64,000 nt of DNA from JAGQSZ01 sp049647585 (lineage in GTDB: Bacteria; Actinomycetota; Acidimicrobiia; Acidimicrobiales; Microtrichaceae), in the NCBI GenBank assembly GCA_049647585.1, contig JBARXY010000016.1:1-64000 (forward strand), read 5' to 3'. The first letter of the stretch is position 1. Each line of letters begins with the position of its first letter. The translations under genes and the position numbers were made by a program. The notes below the pieces were generated by a model. That model was given only the letters and a program-made list of their open reading frames with translations, did not search any database and was not told the DNA's origin. This document shows positions 41,040 through 50,155 of the stretch, piece after piece.

Positions 41040-42833
41040 ATGAGCAGCAACGGTTACGACCTGGTCATATACGGAGGCAACGCCGGCGGGCTCTCCCTGG
41101 CGATCTCCTCTCAGCGATCCGGGCTCAAACGGGTGCGGATCCTTGAGTCCGGCTCGGCGGTGGCGTTCCCCGACCTGGTCGGTGAGCACCACCTGGACGT
41201 CGGATATGGCGAGACCGTCAGATCGGTCGAGCGTGTTCCGGCCGCGCCTGCGGACGCGGATTCGGCCTCCCAGGAAGACCCGCCAAGCGATCTGCTAGTG
41301 ACGACCGACAAGCACACCTACCGCGCCCGTGCGGTGGTCATCGCCGAGCGTTCACCGTCTCCCGACTGGGCCCCACCGATGGGCGCAACCTTGGGCGAGC
41401 GGATCCTCGTCGACACCACACCCGAGAATCCGATCGACGAGGACGTTCTGGTCGTCGGTAGCACGGACCACGCGGTCGAGATCGCAGCGAAACTCGCAGC
41501 CGAGGGCGCAGGCGTTGTCCTGGCAGCAGGGGGCATGGATCCGACGCTGCTCTCCCCCGCCGGTGACAACTGGCTTCGCAGGCTCGAACGCGAGCGCCGC
41601 GCCACACTGCTCTACCGCTCCCTTCCCGATCAGGTCGCCGAGGTGGACGGCTATCCGATGGCGTTCTTCTCTGACAGAAGGACTCCCGACCTGCAGTTCG
41701 ACCATGTGGTGTTCGCCTCGGAGCGAACCGCTCTCAAACCCGGCGACGTCGGCCTGAGCGACGAGGCTCTCAAGTCTGGTCGGGTCTGGTTCATCGGCTC
41801 CGATTCGGAGCCGGACTCCACGGTGCCGACCGCTCCCGGTTGGCGGATCGGCTTTGATGTCGCCTCCGCTTTCCCCGGGGTCGAGCCCGAGGAACTGCCC
41901 TCGGCCGCCAAGCGGCGGCGTCGCTTCACCGGCGCTCTCGATGAGCTTCGCGCCGAGCATTACAACGCGACGATCACCTATTTCGAACCCACTCACTCCG
42001 ACCTGTGGGTCCTTCGTGTAAAGCCCGACCACGGCGAGATCAACCACCTGCCCGGCCAGTACGCGTCGCTCGGACTCGGCTACTGGGAGGACCGGATAGA
42101 CGACGCCGAGGACGCCAAGATCGACGAGAACTGGGAGAAGCTGGTCCGTCGCTCCTACTCCATCTCGAGTCGCATGTTCGACGACTACGGCTACCTGTCG
42201 GGCGAAGAAGGTGCAGAGGAGCTCGAGTTCTACATCGTTCTGGTCCCCCCGACTCCGGACAACGTCCCGGGGCTGACGCCACGCCTGGCGCTCAAACGAC
42301 CCGGGGACCGCATCTACCTAGGCCCGAAGGTCGCAGGTCGATACACCTTGGGGCCGGTCACCAATCCCAAGGACACCGTCGTGTTCTTCTCGACGGGCAC
42401 CGGTGAGGCGCCACACAACGCGATGGTGGTCGAGTTGTTGCGCAAGGGTCATACCGGCCCGATCCTGTCCGCGGTGTCCGTTCGTGAATGGGCGGACCTC
42501 GGCTACATCGACAAGCACCGCGACCTGGAACAGCGCTACGCGAATTATCGCTATCACCCGATGCCGACCCGCGAGCCTGAGGTGCCCAAGCGTTATATCC
42601 AGTCCCTCATCTCCGACGACGTGCTGACCAAGCAGTTCGGGCTGGAGCTCGATCCGGAGCACACCCACGTCTTCCTCTGCGGAAACCCTTCGATGATCGG
42701 TCTGCCCGAGGAGAAGGACGGAGTGAGCGAGTTCCCCGAGACGACCGGCGTGGTCGAGTTGCTCACCAAGCGCGGCTTCACTCTTGATCACCGCAAGCAA
42801 CGAGGCAACATCCACTTCGAGGAATACTGGTAG
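41040..42833 (+). CDS. Fusion of a thioredoxin-reductase-like flavoprotein with a ferredoxin-NADP reductase module
   Basis: 597 aa. The first half starts DLVIYGGNAGGLSLAISSQR, an FAD/NAD Rossmann start, and has a second Rossmann stretch DVLVVGSTDHAVEIAAKLAA near 138-157. The second half (from about residue 305) is an FNR module: LPGQYASLGLGY, RSYSISSRMF (RxYS flavin motif), then VVFFSTGTGEAPHNAMV for NADP and a C-terminal THVFLCGNPSMIG and HFEEYW. The C-terminal aromatic residue also fits FNR. Electron partner is unknown. The MDR gene starts 8 bases downstream. Confidence 0.8.
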   Translation: MSSNGYDLVIYGGNAGGLSLAISSQRSGLKRVRILESGSAVAFPDLVGEHHLDVGYGETVRSVERVPAAPADADSASQEDPPSDLLVTTDKHTYRARAVVIAERSPSPDWAPPMGATLGERILVDTTPENPIDEDVLVVGSTDHAVEIAAKLAAEGAGVVLAAGGMDPTLLSPAGDNWLRRLERERRATLLYRSLPDQVAEVDGYPMAFFSDRRTPDLQFDHVVFASERTALKPGDVGLSDEALKSGRVWFIGSDSEPDSTVPTAPGWRIGFDVASAFPGVEPEELPSAAKRRRRFTGALDELRAEHYNATITYFEPTHSDLWVLRVKPDHGEINHLPGQYASLGLGYWEDRIDDAEDAKIDENWEKLVRRSYSISSRMFDDYGYLSGEEGAEELEFYIVLVPPTPDNVPGLTPRLALKRPGDRIYLGPKVAGRYTLGPVTNPKDTVVFFSTGTGEAPHNAMVVELLRKGHTGPILSAVSVREWADLGYIDKHRDLEQRYANYRYHPMPTREPEVPKRYIQSLISDDVLTKQFGLELDPEHTHVFLCGNPSMIGLPEEKDGVSEFPETTGVVELLTKRGFTLDHRKQRGNIHFEEYW

Positions 42834-42841
42834 GTCGACAG

Positions 42842-43819
42842 ATGCTCGCCGTACGATGCGTTTCGCAATCCAACGACAACCCCCTCGAAGGGCTGGATGT
42901 CTCCGAAATCGCCGATGTCACTCCAGGTGACGTGCCTGACGGTTGGGTTCGGGTAAATCTCAGATCCGCGGCTCTGAACCACCACGATCTGTGGTCACTC
43001 AAGGGTGTCGGCCTGGCAGCGGATCGACTTCCGATGACACTCGGCTGCGACGGGGCGGGAACGTTGGACGACGGCACCGAGGTGCTCATCCACGCAGTTG
43101 TCGGCGACCCTGCCGCCGGCGGAGGCGACGAGACCCTCGATCCCCGGAGGACGTTGCTGTCCGAGCTGCATCAGGGGACCTTGTCCGAACAGGTGCTGGT
43201 CCCGGCCCGCAACGTCGTGCCGAAACCCGCCGGCATCAGCTGGGAGGAGGCAGTGTGTCTGCCGACTGCCTGGCTCACCGCCTATCGGATGCTCGTCACA
43301 CGCTCGGGATTGACCGAACCCGGGACCGTTCTGGTCCAGGGTGCCGGTGGCGGAGTCGCCACGGCCGCGATCATGTTGGCCAAGGCGCTGGGCCACACCG
43401 TGTTCTGCACCTCGCGCGACGAATCCAAGGGTGCGCGGGCGGTTGAACTGGGAGCAGACGCCGCGTTCAACTCCGGCGAACGACTTCCCGAAAAGGTCGA
43501 CGTGGTCATCGAAACCGTTGGCGCCGCCACTTGGGAGCATTCGCTGCGGGCACTCCGACCTGGTGGACGGATCGTCGTCAGCGGCGCCACGAGCGGGCCG
43601 AACCCGCCTGCGGATCTGAACCGGGTGTTCTTCCTTCAGCTATCGGTGATCGGCTCCACTATGGGCACCCGCGAGGAGCTGCTCGATCTGGTGCAATTGG
43701 TCGAGCGGACCGGTGTTCATCCGCCGATCGACGATGTGCGACCCTTGGCCGATGCCAGGGCGTCCTTCGAGCGGCTCGCCTCGGGTGACACGTTCGGCAA
43801 GCTGGTCCTGACAGTCTGA
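42842..43819 (+). CDS. Zinc-type alcohol dehydrogenase/quinone reductase (MDR) family
   Basis: 325 aa MDR protein: SAALNHHDLWSLKG near residue 43, TLGCDGAGTLDDG, SWEEAVCLPTAWLTAYRML near 138 and the NADP site LVQGAGGGVATAAIMLAKALGH near 168. The canonical structural-zinc Cys set is absent, so it is closer to the quinone-oxidoreductase branch. Close coupling to the reductase fusion gene upstream suggests a common redox pathway. Confidence 0.9.
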   Translation: MLAVRCVSQSNDNPLEGLDVSEIADVTPGDVPDGWVRVNLRSAALNHHDLWSLKGVGLAADRLPMTLGCDGAGTLDDGTEVLIHAVVGDPAAGGGDETLDPRRTLLSELHQGTLSEQVLVPARNVVPKPAGISWEEAVCLPTAWLTAYRMLVTRSGLTEPGTVLVQGAGGGVATAAIMLAKALGHTVFCTSRDESKGARAVELGADAAFNSGERLPEKVDVVIETVGAATWEHSLRALRPGGRIVVSGATSGPNPPADLNRVFFLQLSVIGSTMGTREELLDLVQLVERTGVHPPIDDVRPLADARASFERLASGDTFGKLVLTV

Positions 43820-43914
43820 AGCCGGGTCAGCCGGAGCGTCCGGCACCTGTTTGCTCCCGCCCTCGACCTGTTGCTGTTCCTGACTGGCCGCCTGCGCCTG
43901 TTGCGACAGGCGGA

Positions 43915-44412
43915 TCAGAGGAACTCGGCGGTGGTGCCACCAAGTTCGATCGGGTCCATTCCGAGTTTCCGATGGTCCCATGACCTGGTGCGGGTGACAT
44001 CGACGCGTACCGCGACCCTCTTGTTCAGCATGAACTCGACAAGCGGCTTCAGGTCCTCGGTGTAGGGACCGTTGTAGCGCTCCCAGATGCTCACACCGAC
44101 GGACCACAACGCGTCTGGGTCTTCGACTATTTCGGCGGTTCCCTCGATCGACACGCCACGGAGCGTGTCGTAGGTGTGACCGTCCTCAACGAGGACCGTG
44201 ATCCGGTTGTCGCGGCGCAGATTGACCGCCTTCTGGGATCTCGATTTGGTCTCGAACCAGATCTGGCCATCGACCACCGCGTACCACATGGCCACCAGAT
44301 GGGGTGTGCCCGTGGGGCCGAGAGTCGCCATCGTCGCCGAGCGGCTACGGATCAGATACTCGTCGATCTCGTCCTGTGACATCTCGATCTGTGAGCGTTG
44401 GTTCTTGCCCAT
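43915..44412 (-). CDS. PNPOx-fold F420/flavin-dependent protein
   Basis: 165 aa. Split-barrel pyridoxamine-phosphate-oxidase-like protein: EYLIRSRSATMATLGPTGTPHLVAMWYAVV, FETKSRSQKAVNLRRDNRITVLVEDG. The TPHLVPMW-like strand and the SxKxxNLRRD motif are typical of F420-binding actinobacterial members. Likely reduces small substrates with F420 or binds heme/flavin. It precedes the GlsB-type gene in the same direction as one would expect for a stress unit. Confidence 0.85.
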   Translation of the reverse strand: MGKNQRSQIEMSQDEIDEYLIRSRSATMATLGPTGTPHLVAMWYAVVDGQIWFETKSRSQKAVNLRRDNRITVLVEDGHTYDTLRGVSIEGTAEIVEDPDALWSVGVSIWERYNGPYTEDLKPLVEFMLNKRVAVRVDVTRTRSWDHRKLGMDPIELGGTTAEFL

Positions 44413-44413
44413 C

Positions 44414-44665
44414 TCAGGCCTTCGAACTCTCGAGCTGGGACCAGACCGCCAGAACGATGATTGCCCCGACCAGGGATCCGATGATTCCGCTTGCCTGGAG
44501 TTTCACGCCATCGCCCGCGATCAGGCTGACAAGGAGTCCACCAACGAACGATCCGGCAAGACCGGCGACGAGCGTTCGCCCATCCGGGCGTGGCCCCATA
44601 CCCAAGATCAGCTGAGCCAACCATCCGACGAAGAGTCCGAAGACAATGATTCCGAGGATTAACAA
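44414..44665 (-). CDS. GlsB/YeaQ-type small membrane protein
   Basis: 83 aa with three glycine-rich helices: GIIVFGLFVGWLAQLILG, LVAGLAGSFVGGLLVSLIAG, IIGSLVGAIIVLAVW. The pattern and the GPRPDGRT segment between them are those of the transglycosylase-associated (YmgE/GlsB) family, induced by stress in many bacteria. It starts upstream of the PNPOx-fold gene by 1 base and may be cotranscribed. Confidence 0.88.
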   Translation of the reverse strand: MLILGIIVFGLFVGWLAQLILGMGPRPDGRTLVAGLAGSFVGGLLVSLIAGDGVKLQASGIIGSLVGAIIVLAVWSQLESSKA

Positions 44666-44747
44666 GTTGACTCCAGTTGGGTTCCGGTGACCGGCGACTC
44701 CCCGATGGGGCTCTCCGGTAGTGCTGACGGCGTGACGCTAGCCGTTC

Positions 44748-45338
44748 TCAGGCGGCGATCAGTGCAGCGCACATGTCGACGAGATTGTCGACGAATTCGT
44801 CGTGGGAGAGCTCCAGCTCGGCTCCGTCATCGATCTGGCGGGCCCGTTCCGCCGACGCGGCCGTCATCAGCATGATCATCGCCACGACTCGCTCTCGTCT
44901 CAGAGGCTGGCTCAGCGAGGGCCGCCCCTCAACCTCATCAAGTATCTTCACCAAGTTCACAGTCGTTGCCTGGTCGGACTCGATTCGCCACGACGCGAAT
45001 CGACCCCTGAGCTGTCCGACTATGCGGATATAGGACCTGCCCCCCGGGTCACCGAGCAATTCGCACTGCGGAACCACGAGACAGGCGATCAGGTCTCGCA
45101 CCGACGGCGGATCGGCCAGCTTTGAGCGCAGCCTGCCGCGCTCTTCATCAACCGGGCCGCCCCGTCGGGCCAGGATTTCCAACAGGAGTCCCTCGCGGGA
45201 CCCGAAGTGGTAGCTGATCGATGAGGTGTTGCGCTGTTGGGCTGCTTCGACGATCTCCCTCGTGGTGACCCCGGCAATGCTGCTGCGGGCGAAGAGTCGC
45301 TCCGCCTCGTTCAGCAGTAGGTCACGGGTGGTCACCAC
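44748..45338 (-). CDS. TetR-family regulator
   Basis: 196 aa. TTRDLLLNEAERLFARSSIAGVTTREIVEAAQQRNTSSISYHFGSREGLL (written here as the usual DNA-binding order) starts at ATG/GTG 45338. The C-terminal part is variable. It lies downstream of the LLM oxidoreductase gene in the same direction, and a 9+9 palindrome (46643-46665) upstream of that gene is a likely binding site. Confidence 0.88.
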   Translation of the reverse strand: MVTTRDLLLNEAERLFARSSIAGVTTREIVEAAQQRNTSSISYHFGSREGLLLEILARRGGPVDEERGRLRSKLADPPSVRDLIACLVVPQCELLGDPGGRSYIRIVGQLRGRFASWRIESDQATTVNLVKILDEVEGRPSLSQPLRRERVVAMIMLMTAASAERARQIDDGAELELSHDEFVDNLVDMCAALIAA

Positions 45339-45384
45339 GAGGAATCAGGTCAATCCAATGGGCCGGTCAACCGGTCCGGGTAGG

Positions 45385-45410
45385 CAGGTCAGTTCGCCAG
45401 GTCAGTTCGA
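45385..45410. repeat. 13-bp tandem duplication between TetR and LLM genes
   Basis: CAGGTCAGTTCGC followed by CAGGTCAGTTCGA, in the short gap before the LLM stop. Confidence 0.9.
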
Positions 45411-46610
45411 CAGGGGCAGCAGTGCGCTGGTCGGGATGACCGAGACGTCCAGGCCCTCGGGCAGCGGGTTGGCGAAGTCGGGGTACTTGCGCTTGGCCGT
45501 CTCGCGGAATCGGGTGGTGGAATGAACCGGGTCTCCGTCGTAGTTGGGGATCACCTTGTTGCCGAACACCTCGAGCATCTCGAGGACCTCTTCGTGTTCG
45601 AAGCCTTCGGTGGGAATACCGAAGACCAGTTGGTCACAGCCGACGTCCTGGTACTTCTTGATCTGCTCGTTGACCTCTTCGGGGTTGCCACACAGCAGGT
45701 AGCCGGCCTCGATCAACTGATCCAGCACCTCTTCGCTCGGAATCCGATGCGGGGCGTTCGGCCAGTACACGGCGTTCTTCTGGGGCGGCATCGTGTCGTG
45801 ATACATGTTGACCATCGTGTTGAGGTAACCCCGGCCCGAGGACATGGCGATTTCACGGGCCCTGTCGCGGTCCTCCAGGCAGACGACTGCGTTGGTCATC
45901 ATGACGTTGTTGTTCATGAACTGACCGAGCGGTTCTGTGCAGCCCTCGATGCCTTCCTTGTAGGCGTCGATGCGGCCCTTGAGGTTGTAGATCGGCTCGA
46001 AGTTGAACGCGATTGCTCCGATGCCCAGGTTGCCGGCCTTGGTGAACGTGCCGGGATTGCCACAACCGACCCAGAGCGGTGGATGCCCGATGCCGTTTGG
46101 CTTGGGGAGGATGTTGTGGGGCTTTTCGACCTTGAAGAACTCGCCGTCGAAGGTGTAGTCCTTCTGCTCCCACATCCGCAGGATCTCGGGGGCTGCCTCG
46201 TCCCACATGGCCTTCGTGTCCGAGGTGAGCAGATCGAATGTGGCCATCTCATGGCTGCCAGCACCGCGTCCGGTGCCCCATTCGTAACGACGGTTGGTCA
46301 CATGGTCGAGCATCGCGACACGCTCGGCGTTGCGGATCGGGTGGTTGACAGGTCGTGAGAGGTTCATGATTCCCGAACCGACGTGGATCTGCTCGGTGCG
46401 GGCCGCGATGTATCCGAAGACGACCTCGGGAGCCGACATGTGTGAGTACTCGGTCAATGCGTGGTGCTCACCGAGCCACACGTACTTCCAGTTGTAGCCA
46501 TCGGCATGGATCGAATAGTTGATCTCACGCATGAGCATCTCGTGCTCGGTCGCGCTGTTGTGGGCAGCCGGACCGGGTAGATAGCCATTGAGGAAAAGAC
46601 CGAACTCCAT
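45402..46610 (-). CDS. LLM-class flavin-dependent oxidoreductase
   Basis: 402 aa bacterial-luciferase-like protein. MEFGLFLNGYLPG at the start, VWLGEHHALTEYSHMSAP near residue 45 (flavin/F420 contact), IHVGSGIMNLSRPVNHPIRNAERVAMLDH near 77 and the RYEWGTGRGAG segment. It would oxidise an unknown substrate with reduced flavin. Likely the target of the neighbouring TetR. Confidence 0.9.
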   Translation of the reverse strand: MEFGLFLNGYLPGPAAHNSATEHEMLMREINYSIHADGYNWKYVWLGEHHALTEYSHMSAPEVVFGYIAARTEQIHVGSGIMNLSRPVNHPIRNAERVAMLDHVTNRRYEWGTGRGAGSHEMATFDLLTSDTKAMWDEAAPEILRMWEQKDYTFDGEFFKVEKPHNILPKPNGIGHPPLWVGCGNPGTFTKAGNLGIGAIAFNFEPIYNLKGRIDAYKEGIEGCTEPLGQFMNNNVMMTNAVVCLEDRDRAREIAMSSGRGYLNTMVNMYHDTMPPQKNAVYWPNAPHRIPSEEVLDQLIEAGYLLCGNPEEVNEQIKKYQDVGCDQLVFGIPTEGFEHEEVLEMLEVFGNKVIPNYDGDPVHSTTRFRETAKRKYPDFANPLPEGLDVSVIPTSALLPLSN

Positions 46611-46642
46611 ATGAACCCCTGTTCTGAGAATTTCTGCAACGA

Positions 46643-46665
46643 GTTCTAATGTATGCCATTAGAAC
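46643..46665. promoter_or_regulatory. 9+9 palindrome, likely TetR operator
   Basis: GTTCTAATG, five bases, CATTAGAAC; a perfect inverted repeat 33 bases upstream of the LLM oxidoreductase start. The downstream TetR gene (44748-45338) is the natural candidate to bind it. Confidence 0.65.
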
Positions 46666-46671
46666 GATGCC

Positions 46672-46690
46672 CCTCAAGCACTTCTTGAGG
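46672..46690. promoter_or_regulatory. Hairpin upstream of the site-2 protease gene
   Basis: CCTCAAG, CACTT, CTTGAGG. It forms a seven-pair stem between the divergent LLM and protease genes. An alternative outer stem (CCCCTCA with TGAGGGG) spans 46670-46700. Its role could be termination or regulation. Confidence 0.45.
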
Positions 46691-46787
46691 AAATGAGGGG
46701 TATGAACCTGAGGCTGGACTCACACATCCCGGCGGGACCGGGCGATTGGATGTTCTGGGCTCTAGCCTTGTAGCCAAAGGGGTAGCC

Positions 46788-47930
46788 ATGACTGCCAACG
46801 GAATTCGGCTGGGACGTATATTCGGTATCGAGGTGTCGGCGAACGTCGGCGTGCTGGCAATTGCGGCGCTGCTCACTTGGAGCCTCGCACAGGGCGTTCT
46901 GCCCGCCGGTTCTCCCGGCCACGTTCCGGTGACCTACTGGTCTGTCGCCTTTGTGGTCTCGATCCTGTTTCTGTTCTCGCTGTTGGCACACGAGTTGGCC
47001 CACTCGGTGATTGCGCGTCGCAACGGGATCACGGTCGAGGGAATCCACCTGTGGCTCTTCGGCGGGATCTCACAGCTCAAGTCCGACCCGAAGACCCCTG
47101 GGGCGGAGTTCCGCATCACTGCGGTCGGACCTGGAACCAGCCTTTTGCTCGGCGCTCTCGCTTGGGGTGCCGCCTATGGCATGGACGCCCTCGGGGCGCC
47201 GTCGGTCTATGTCGTGGGACTCTCCTGGCTGGGCATAATCAATCTGTTCCTAGGCGCGTTCAATCTGCTCCCCGGTGCACCTCTTGATGGTGGACGCCTG
47301 GTAGCTGCACTGTTGTGGAAGCTGCGCCGCGACAAGCTGTCAGGCCAGATCGGCGCTGCCAAGGTGGGCCGCGTAGTGGGGCTGGGGATAATTGCCCTCG
47401 GTGCTTTCGAGGTATTCCAGATAGAGAGTCTGTCGGGGCTCTGGACCATGTTCATCGGCTGGTTCTTGTTGTCCGCGGCCCGCAATGAACAGCGCCACTA
47501 TGAATTGGAACGTGCCTTGGGTGCAGTGACGGTGGCGAACACCATGGAACTCGAACCGAAGACCGCCTCACCGCTGTCCACGATCAGCCAGGTCGCAACC
47601 GACGTACTGGTCCCGGGACGACAGAGTGCAGTCCCGATCCTCAACTGGGACGGACGACTCGTCGCGCTGGTAACCATGGCCGAACTCGCGCGGATACCCC
47701 GCGAACAGTGGGGACTGACAACGGCGCTCGCCGCTGCTGGAGCGGGAGTCGCTCCGGTGACCGCCGAGGCCGGCGAGATTCTGGCCGTTGTTCTGGAACG
47801 ACTGGCCCGTGCCGGTGCGAGCCATGCGGTGGTTCTACATGATGGCAACGTCGTTGGACTGATCGGCCCTGAGCAGATCGAGAACGCTGCCCGTGCAGGA
47901 TCTGGCGACTACGCCGGGACCGGTCGCTGA
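46788..47930 (+). CDS. Site-2 protease with C-terminal CBS pair
   Basis: 380 aa. Zinc motif LLAHELAHSVIARR (HExxH) near residue 68 and the second metal ligand in NLLPGAPLDGGR near 160. About six membrane helices precede a soluble C-terminus with two CBS-like halves (AVPILNWDGRLVALVTMAEL and HAVVLHDGNVVGLIGPEQI). The family (Rv2625c-type) cuts membrane-bound proteins, and CBS parts often sense nucleotides. ATG 46788 is the family start. Confidence 0.9.
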   Translation: MTANGIRLGRIFGIEVSANVGVLAIAALLTWSLAQGVLPAGSPGHVPVTYWSVAFVVSILFLFSLLAHELAHSVIARRNGITVEGIHLWLFGGISQLKSDPKTPGAEFRITAVGPGTSLLLGALAWGAAYGMDALGAPSVYVVGLSWLGIINLFLGAFNLLPGAPLDGGRLVAALLWKLRRDKLSGQIGAAKVGRVVGLGIIALGAFEVFQIESLSGLWTMFIGWFLLSAARNEQRHYELERALGAVTVANTMELEPKTASPLSTISQVATDVLVPGRQSAVPILNWDGRLVALVTMAELARIPREQWGLTTALAAAGAGVAPVTAEAGEILAVVLERLARAGASHAVVLHDGNVVGLIGPEQIENAARAGSGDYAGTGR

Positions 47931-48070
47931 CACCCAGAGGTCAGTGTCCGGTCGAGCCGATTGATGGCGGAGGGTCAGGTTTTTGCACGCCCAAGTGGGT
48001 GTCACCTCGACTGTGGCGTTGCCGTTGGCGACGGTGGCGTTGGCGATTGCGGCGCCGACGCCGGCGACCG

Positions 48071-49117
48071 TCAGATGGTGTCTTCCCAGGTGAAGAACCG
48101 GCTGGCGATGGCGGCGAAGACAACTGTGAAGCCGAGTAGGACGCTCATCGGAATGACGATCGAGCCGACCGATTCGTTCCGGACCAGAACATCGAGCAAC
48201 GCCGAATTGAGGTGTCGCATGGGCAGGGCCCAGGAGATGCGCTCAAGGAACTCGGGCATGGCCGACACGTCGAAGAACGCGCCCGACAGGAAGGCCATCG
48301 GCAGGATGATCAGATTGACTGCACCTGTCGCCCCTTCCTCGGAACGGACAAGCGACCCAACCAGCAGCCCGATGGACATGAACGCGAGTGTCCCTGCCAC
48401 CAACAGAGGAATCGTCAGCCACCAGCTTCCGGACAACTGGAGCCCGAACGGTGGTGTCATGGCCACCAGGATGAAGATCGCTCCCTGGAGCAGAGCCACA
48501 GCGAGGCCCACCACGACGCGAGCCGCGACTATCGAAAGTGGGCTTACCGGTGAAAGGCGCAGCCGACGCAGAACCTGGGACTTTCGCCAGGTGACAAGGT
48601 TGAGGGATGCGCCGAACGCGGCCGACATCGCCACACCCCAGGAGAGCAGGCCTGAAGTGAGGAACTGGATCGGTTCGTAGCTGTCCCTCTCAACCCGCTT
48701 GGAGTCGACCGAGTAGATGCGGGCTGCGTCGGCGGCTTTGAGGTTGGCGTCGTTGACGACCGACTGGATGACACCCTGCACGGTTGCGGATGCAACTTGT
48801 TCGGTCTGGGAATATCTGACTTCTGCAACGTTGCCGTTCCCGTTGATTGCAGCAGGGATCTTTCCCGATTCGACGTCATCGAGCGCGTCGCTGAACTTCT
48901 CGTAGTGCTCGATCTTGAACACATCGCTTGGAAGCGCATCGATGATCGGACCAGTTCCTGAGACTCCGAGAGAGACCTTCGAGAAGTTGGGATTACCGAA
49001 GAGCAGGCCGAACAGGACCAAGAACATGAGCGGAAACAGGAAGTAGAAGAACACCGCCGTCTTGTCGTGAACGAGTTGCTTCCACATGGCTCGGGTAAGC
49101 GACCACCAGCCCCTCAT
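48071..49117 (-). CDS. ABC-2 type permease
   Basis: 348 aa. N-terminal helix AVFFYFLFPLMFLVLFGLLF, a large external loop (about residues 45-160), then five helices including LLSWGVAMSAAFGASLNLV and INLIILPMAFLSGAFFDVSAMPEFL near the C-terminus; this is the YhgE/ABC2_membrane_3 layout. It exports an unknown compound together with the ATPase encoded just upstream; the starts and stops overlap (ATGA). Confidence 0.9.
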   Translation of the reverse strand: MRGWWSLTRAMWKQLVHDKTAVFFYFLFPLMFLVLFGLLFGNPNFSKVSLGVSGTGPIIDALPSDVFKIEHYEKFSDALDDVESGKIPAAINGNGNVAEVRYSQTEQVASATVQGVIQSVVNDANLKAADAARIYSVDSKRVERDSYEPIQFLTSGLLSWGVAMSAAFGASLNLVTWRKSQVLRRLRLSPVSPLSIVAARVVVGLAVALLQGAIFILVAMTPPFGLQLSGSWWLTIPLLVAGTLAFMSIGLLVGSLVRSEEGATGAVNLIILPMAFLSGAFFDVSAMPEFLERISWALPMRHLNSALLDVLVRNESVGSIVIPMSVLLGFTVVFAAIASRFFTWEDTI

Positions 49118-50025
49118 GGCTGCTCGCTGTCGAGAAGCTGGCGCCCGGTCAAACTTACGAACACGTCCTCGAGATTCGCCGAGCGGACCTGTACGCCGCC
49201 GAGTGCGCCGCGATCGGCCAGCAGCGTGAGAACGCCGGCCGGGTCCCTGGTCTTGAGGGTCAACGCCCCCGGAGTGTGCTCGGCACTTTCGATACCGCCA
49301 AGGGACGACGCTTCATCGAGGGGCAGCGCCCCCGGAGGAAGGAGGATCGAAGTGGACGCGTCAAGATCCCTGACCAGTGATGCGGGAGTGTCCATGGCCA
49401 GGATCAGTCCGTGATCCATGATCGCAACCCGGTCGCAGAGCACCTCGGCCTCTTCCATGTAGTGGGTGGTGATGACCAGCGTCGTGCCGTCGGCCCGGAT
49501 CTTGTCGAGCAGTTCCCACAGCGCCCGTCGAGCGCCGGGATCAAGTCCAGTGGAAGGTTCATCGAGGAACAACAGGCGAGGTTTGTGCACTAGAGCCAGG
49601 CCGATCGACAGCCGCTGTTGTTGTCCTCCCGAGAGCTTCATGGCATCGGTGTCTGCCATGTCGGTCAGGTCGACGAGCTCCAGCACCTCATCGGGCCGGG
49701 TGGCTGGACTTCCATAGATGTCGGCCATGGTGGAGAGCTGCTCCCGGGCCGTCAGGCTCAGGATGAATGCTGTGGCTTGGAGCTGGACCCCAATAAGGCG
49801 CATCAGCCCTGGATTCCGGGGCCATGGGCTCTGTCCGAACACCGAGACCACCCCTTCGTCCGGTTCTCGGAGCCCTTCGATTATTTCGAGTGTCGTGGTC
49901 TTTCCGGCACCGTTTGGGCCGAGGATGCCGAAGCACTCCCCCTCCGCTACTTCGAAGCCGACTCCGCGCACGGCTTGCAGGGAGCCGTAGGACTTGGTGA
50001 GACCGTCCACCTCGATCGCTGACTG
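49114..50025 (-). CDS. ABC transporter ATPase (drug-exporter type)
   Basis: 303 aa from ATG 50025 (MQSAIEVDGLTKSYG). Walker A LGPNGAGKTTTLE, signature KLSGGQQQRLSIGLALV, Walker B LLFLDEPSTGLDP, H-loop VITTHYMEEAE and the C-terminal extension of DrrA-like exporters. It powers the adjacent ABC-2 permease. Confidence 0.95.
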   Translation of the reverse strand, partial: QSAIEVDGLTKSYGSLQAVRGVGFEVAEGECFGILGPNGAGKTTTLEIIEGLREPDEGVVSVFGQSPWPRNPGLMRLIGVQLQATAFILSLTAREQLSTMADIYGSPATRPDEVLELVDLTDMADTDAMKLSGGQQQRLSIGLALVHKPRLLFLDEPSTGLDPGARRALWELLDKIRADGTTLVITTHYMEEAEVLCDRVAIMDHGLILAMDTPASLVRDLDASTSILLPPGALPLDEASSLGGIESAEHTPGALTLKTRDPAGVLTLLADRGALGGVQVRSANLEDVFVSLTGRQLLDSEQP

Positions 50026-50155
50026 CATCCAAGAAACATATCCGCACATCAGCCGCCTTTATTCACCCCGCCTGCTCTACTGTTCCGAGCGATAGTCACA
50101 CACGCTTGCCGTCGCAACATCTGCACCACTCTGACGGCCGAAATGGGAGTTAGAA

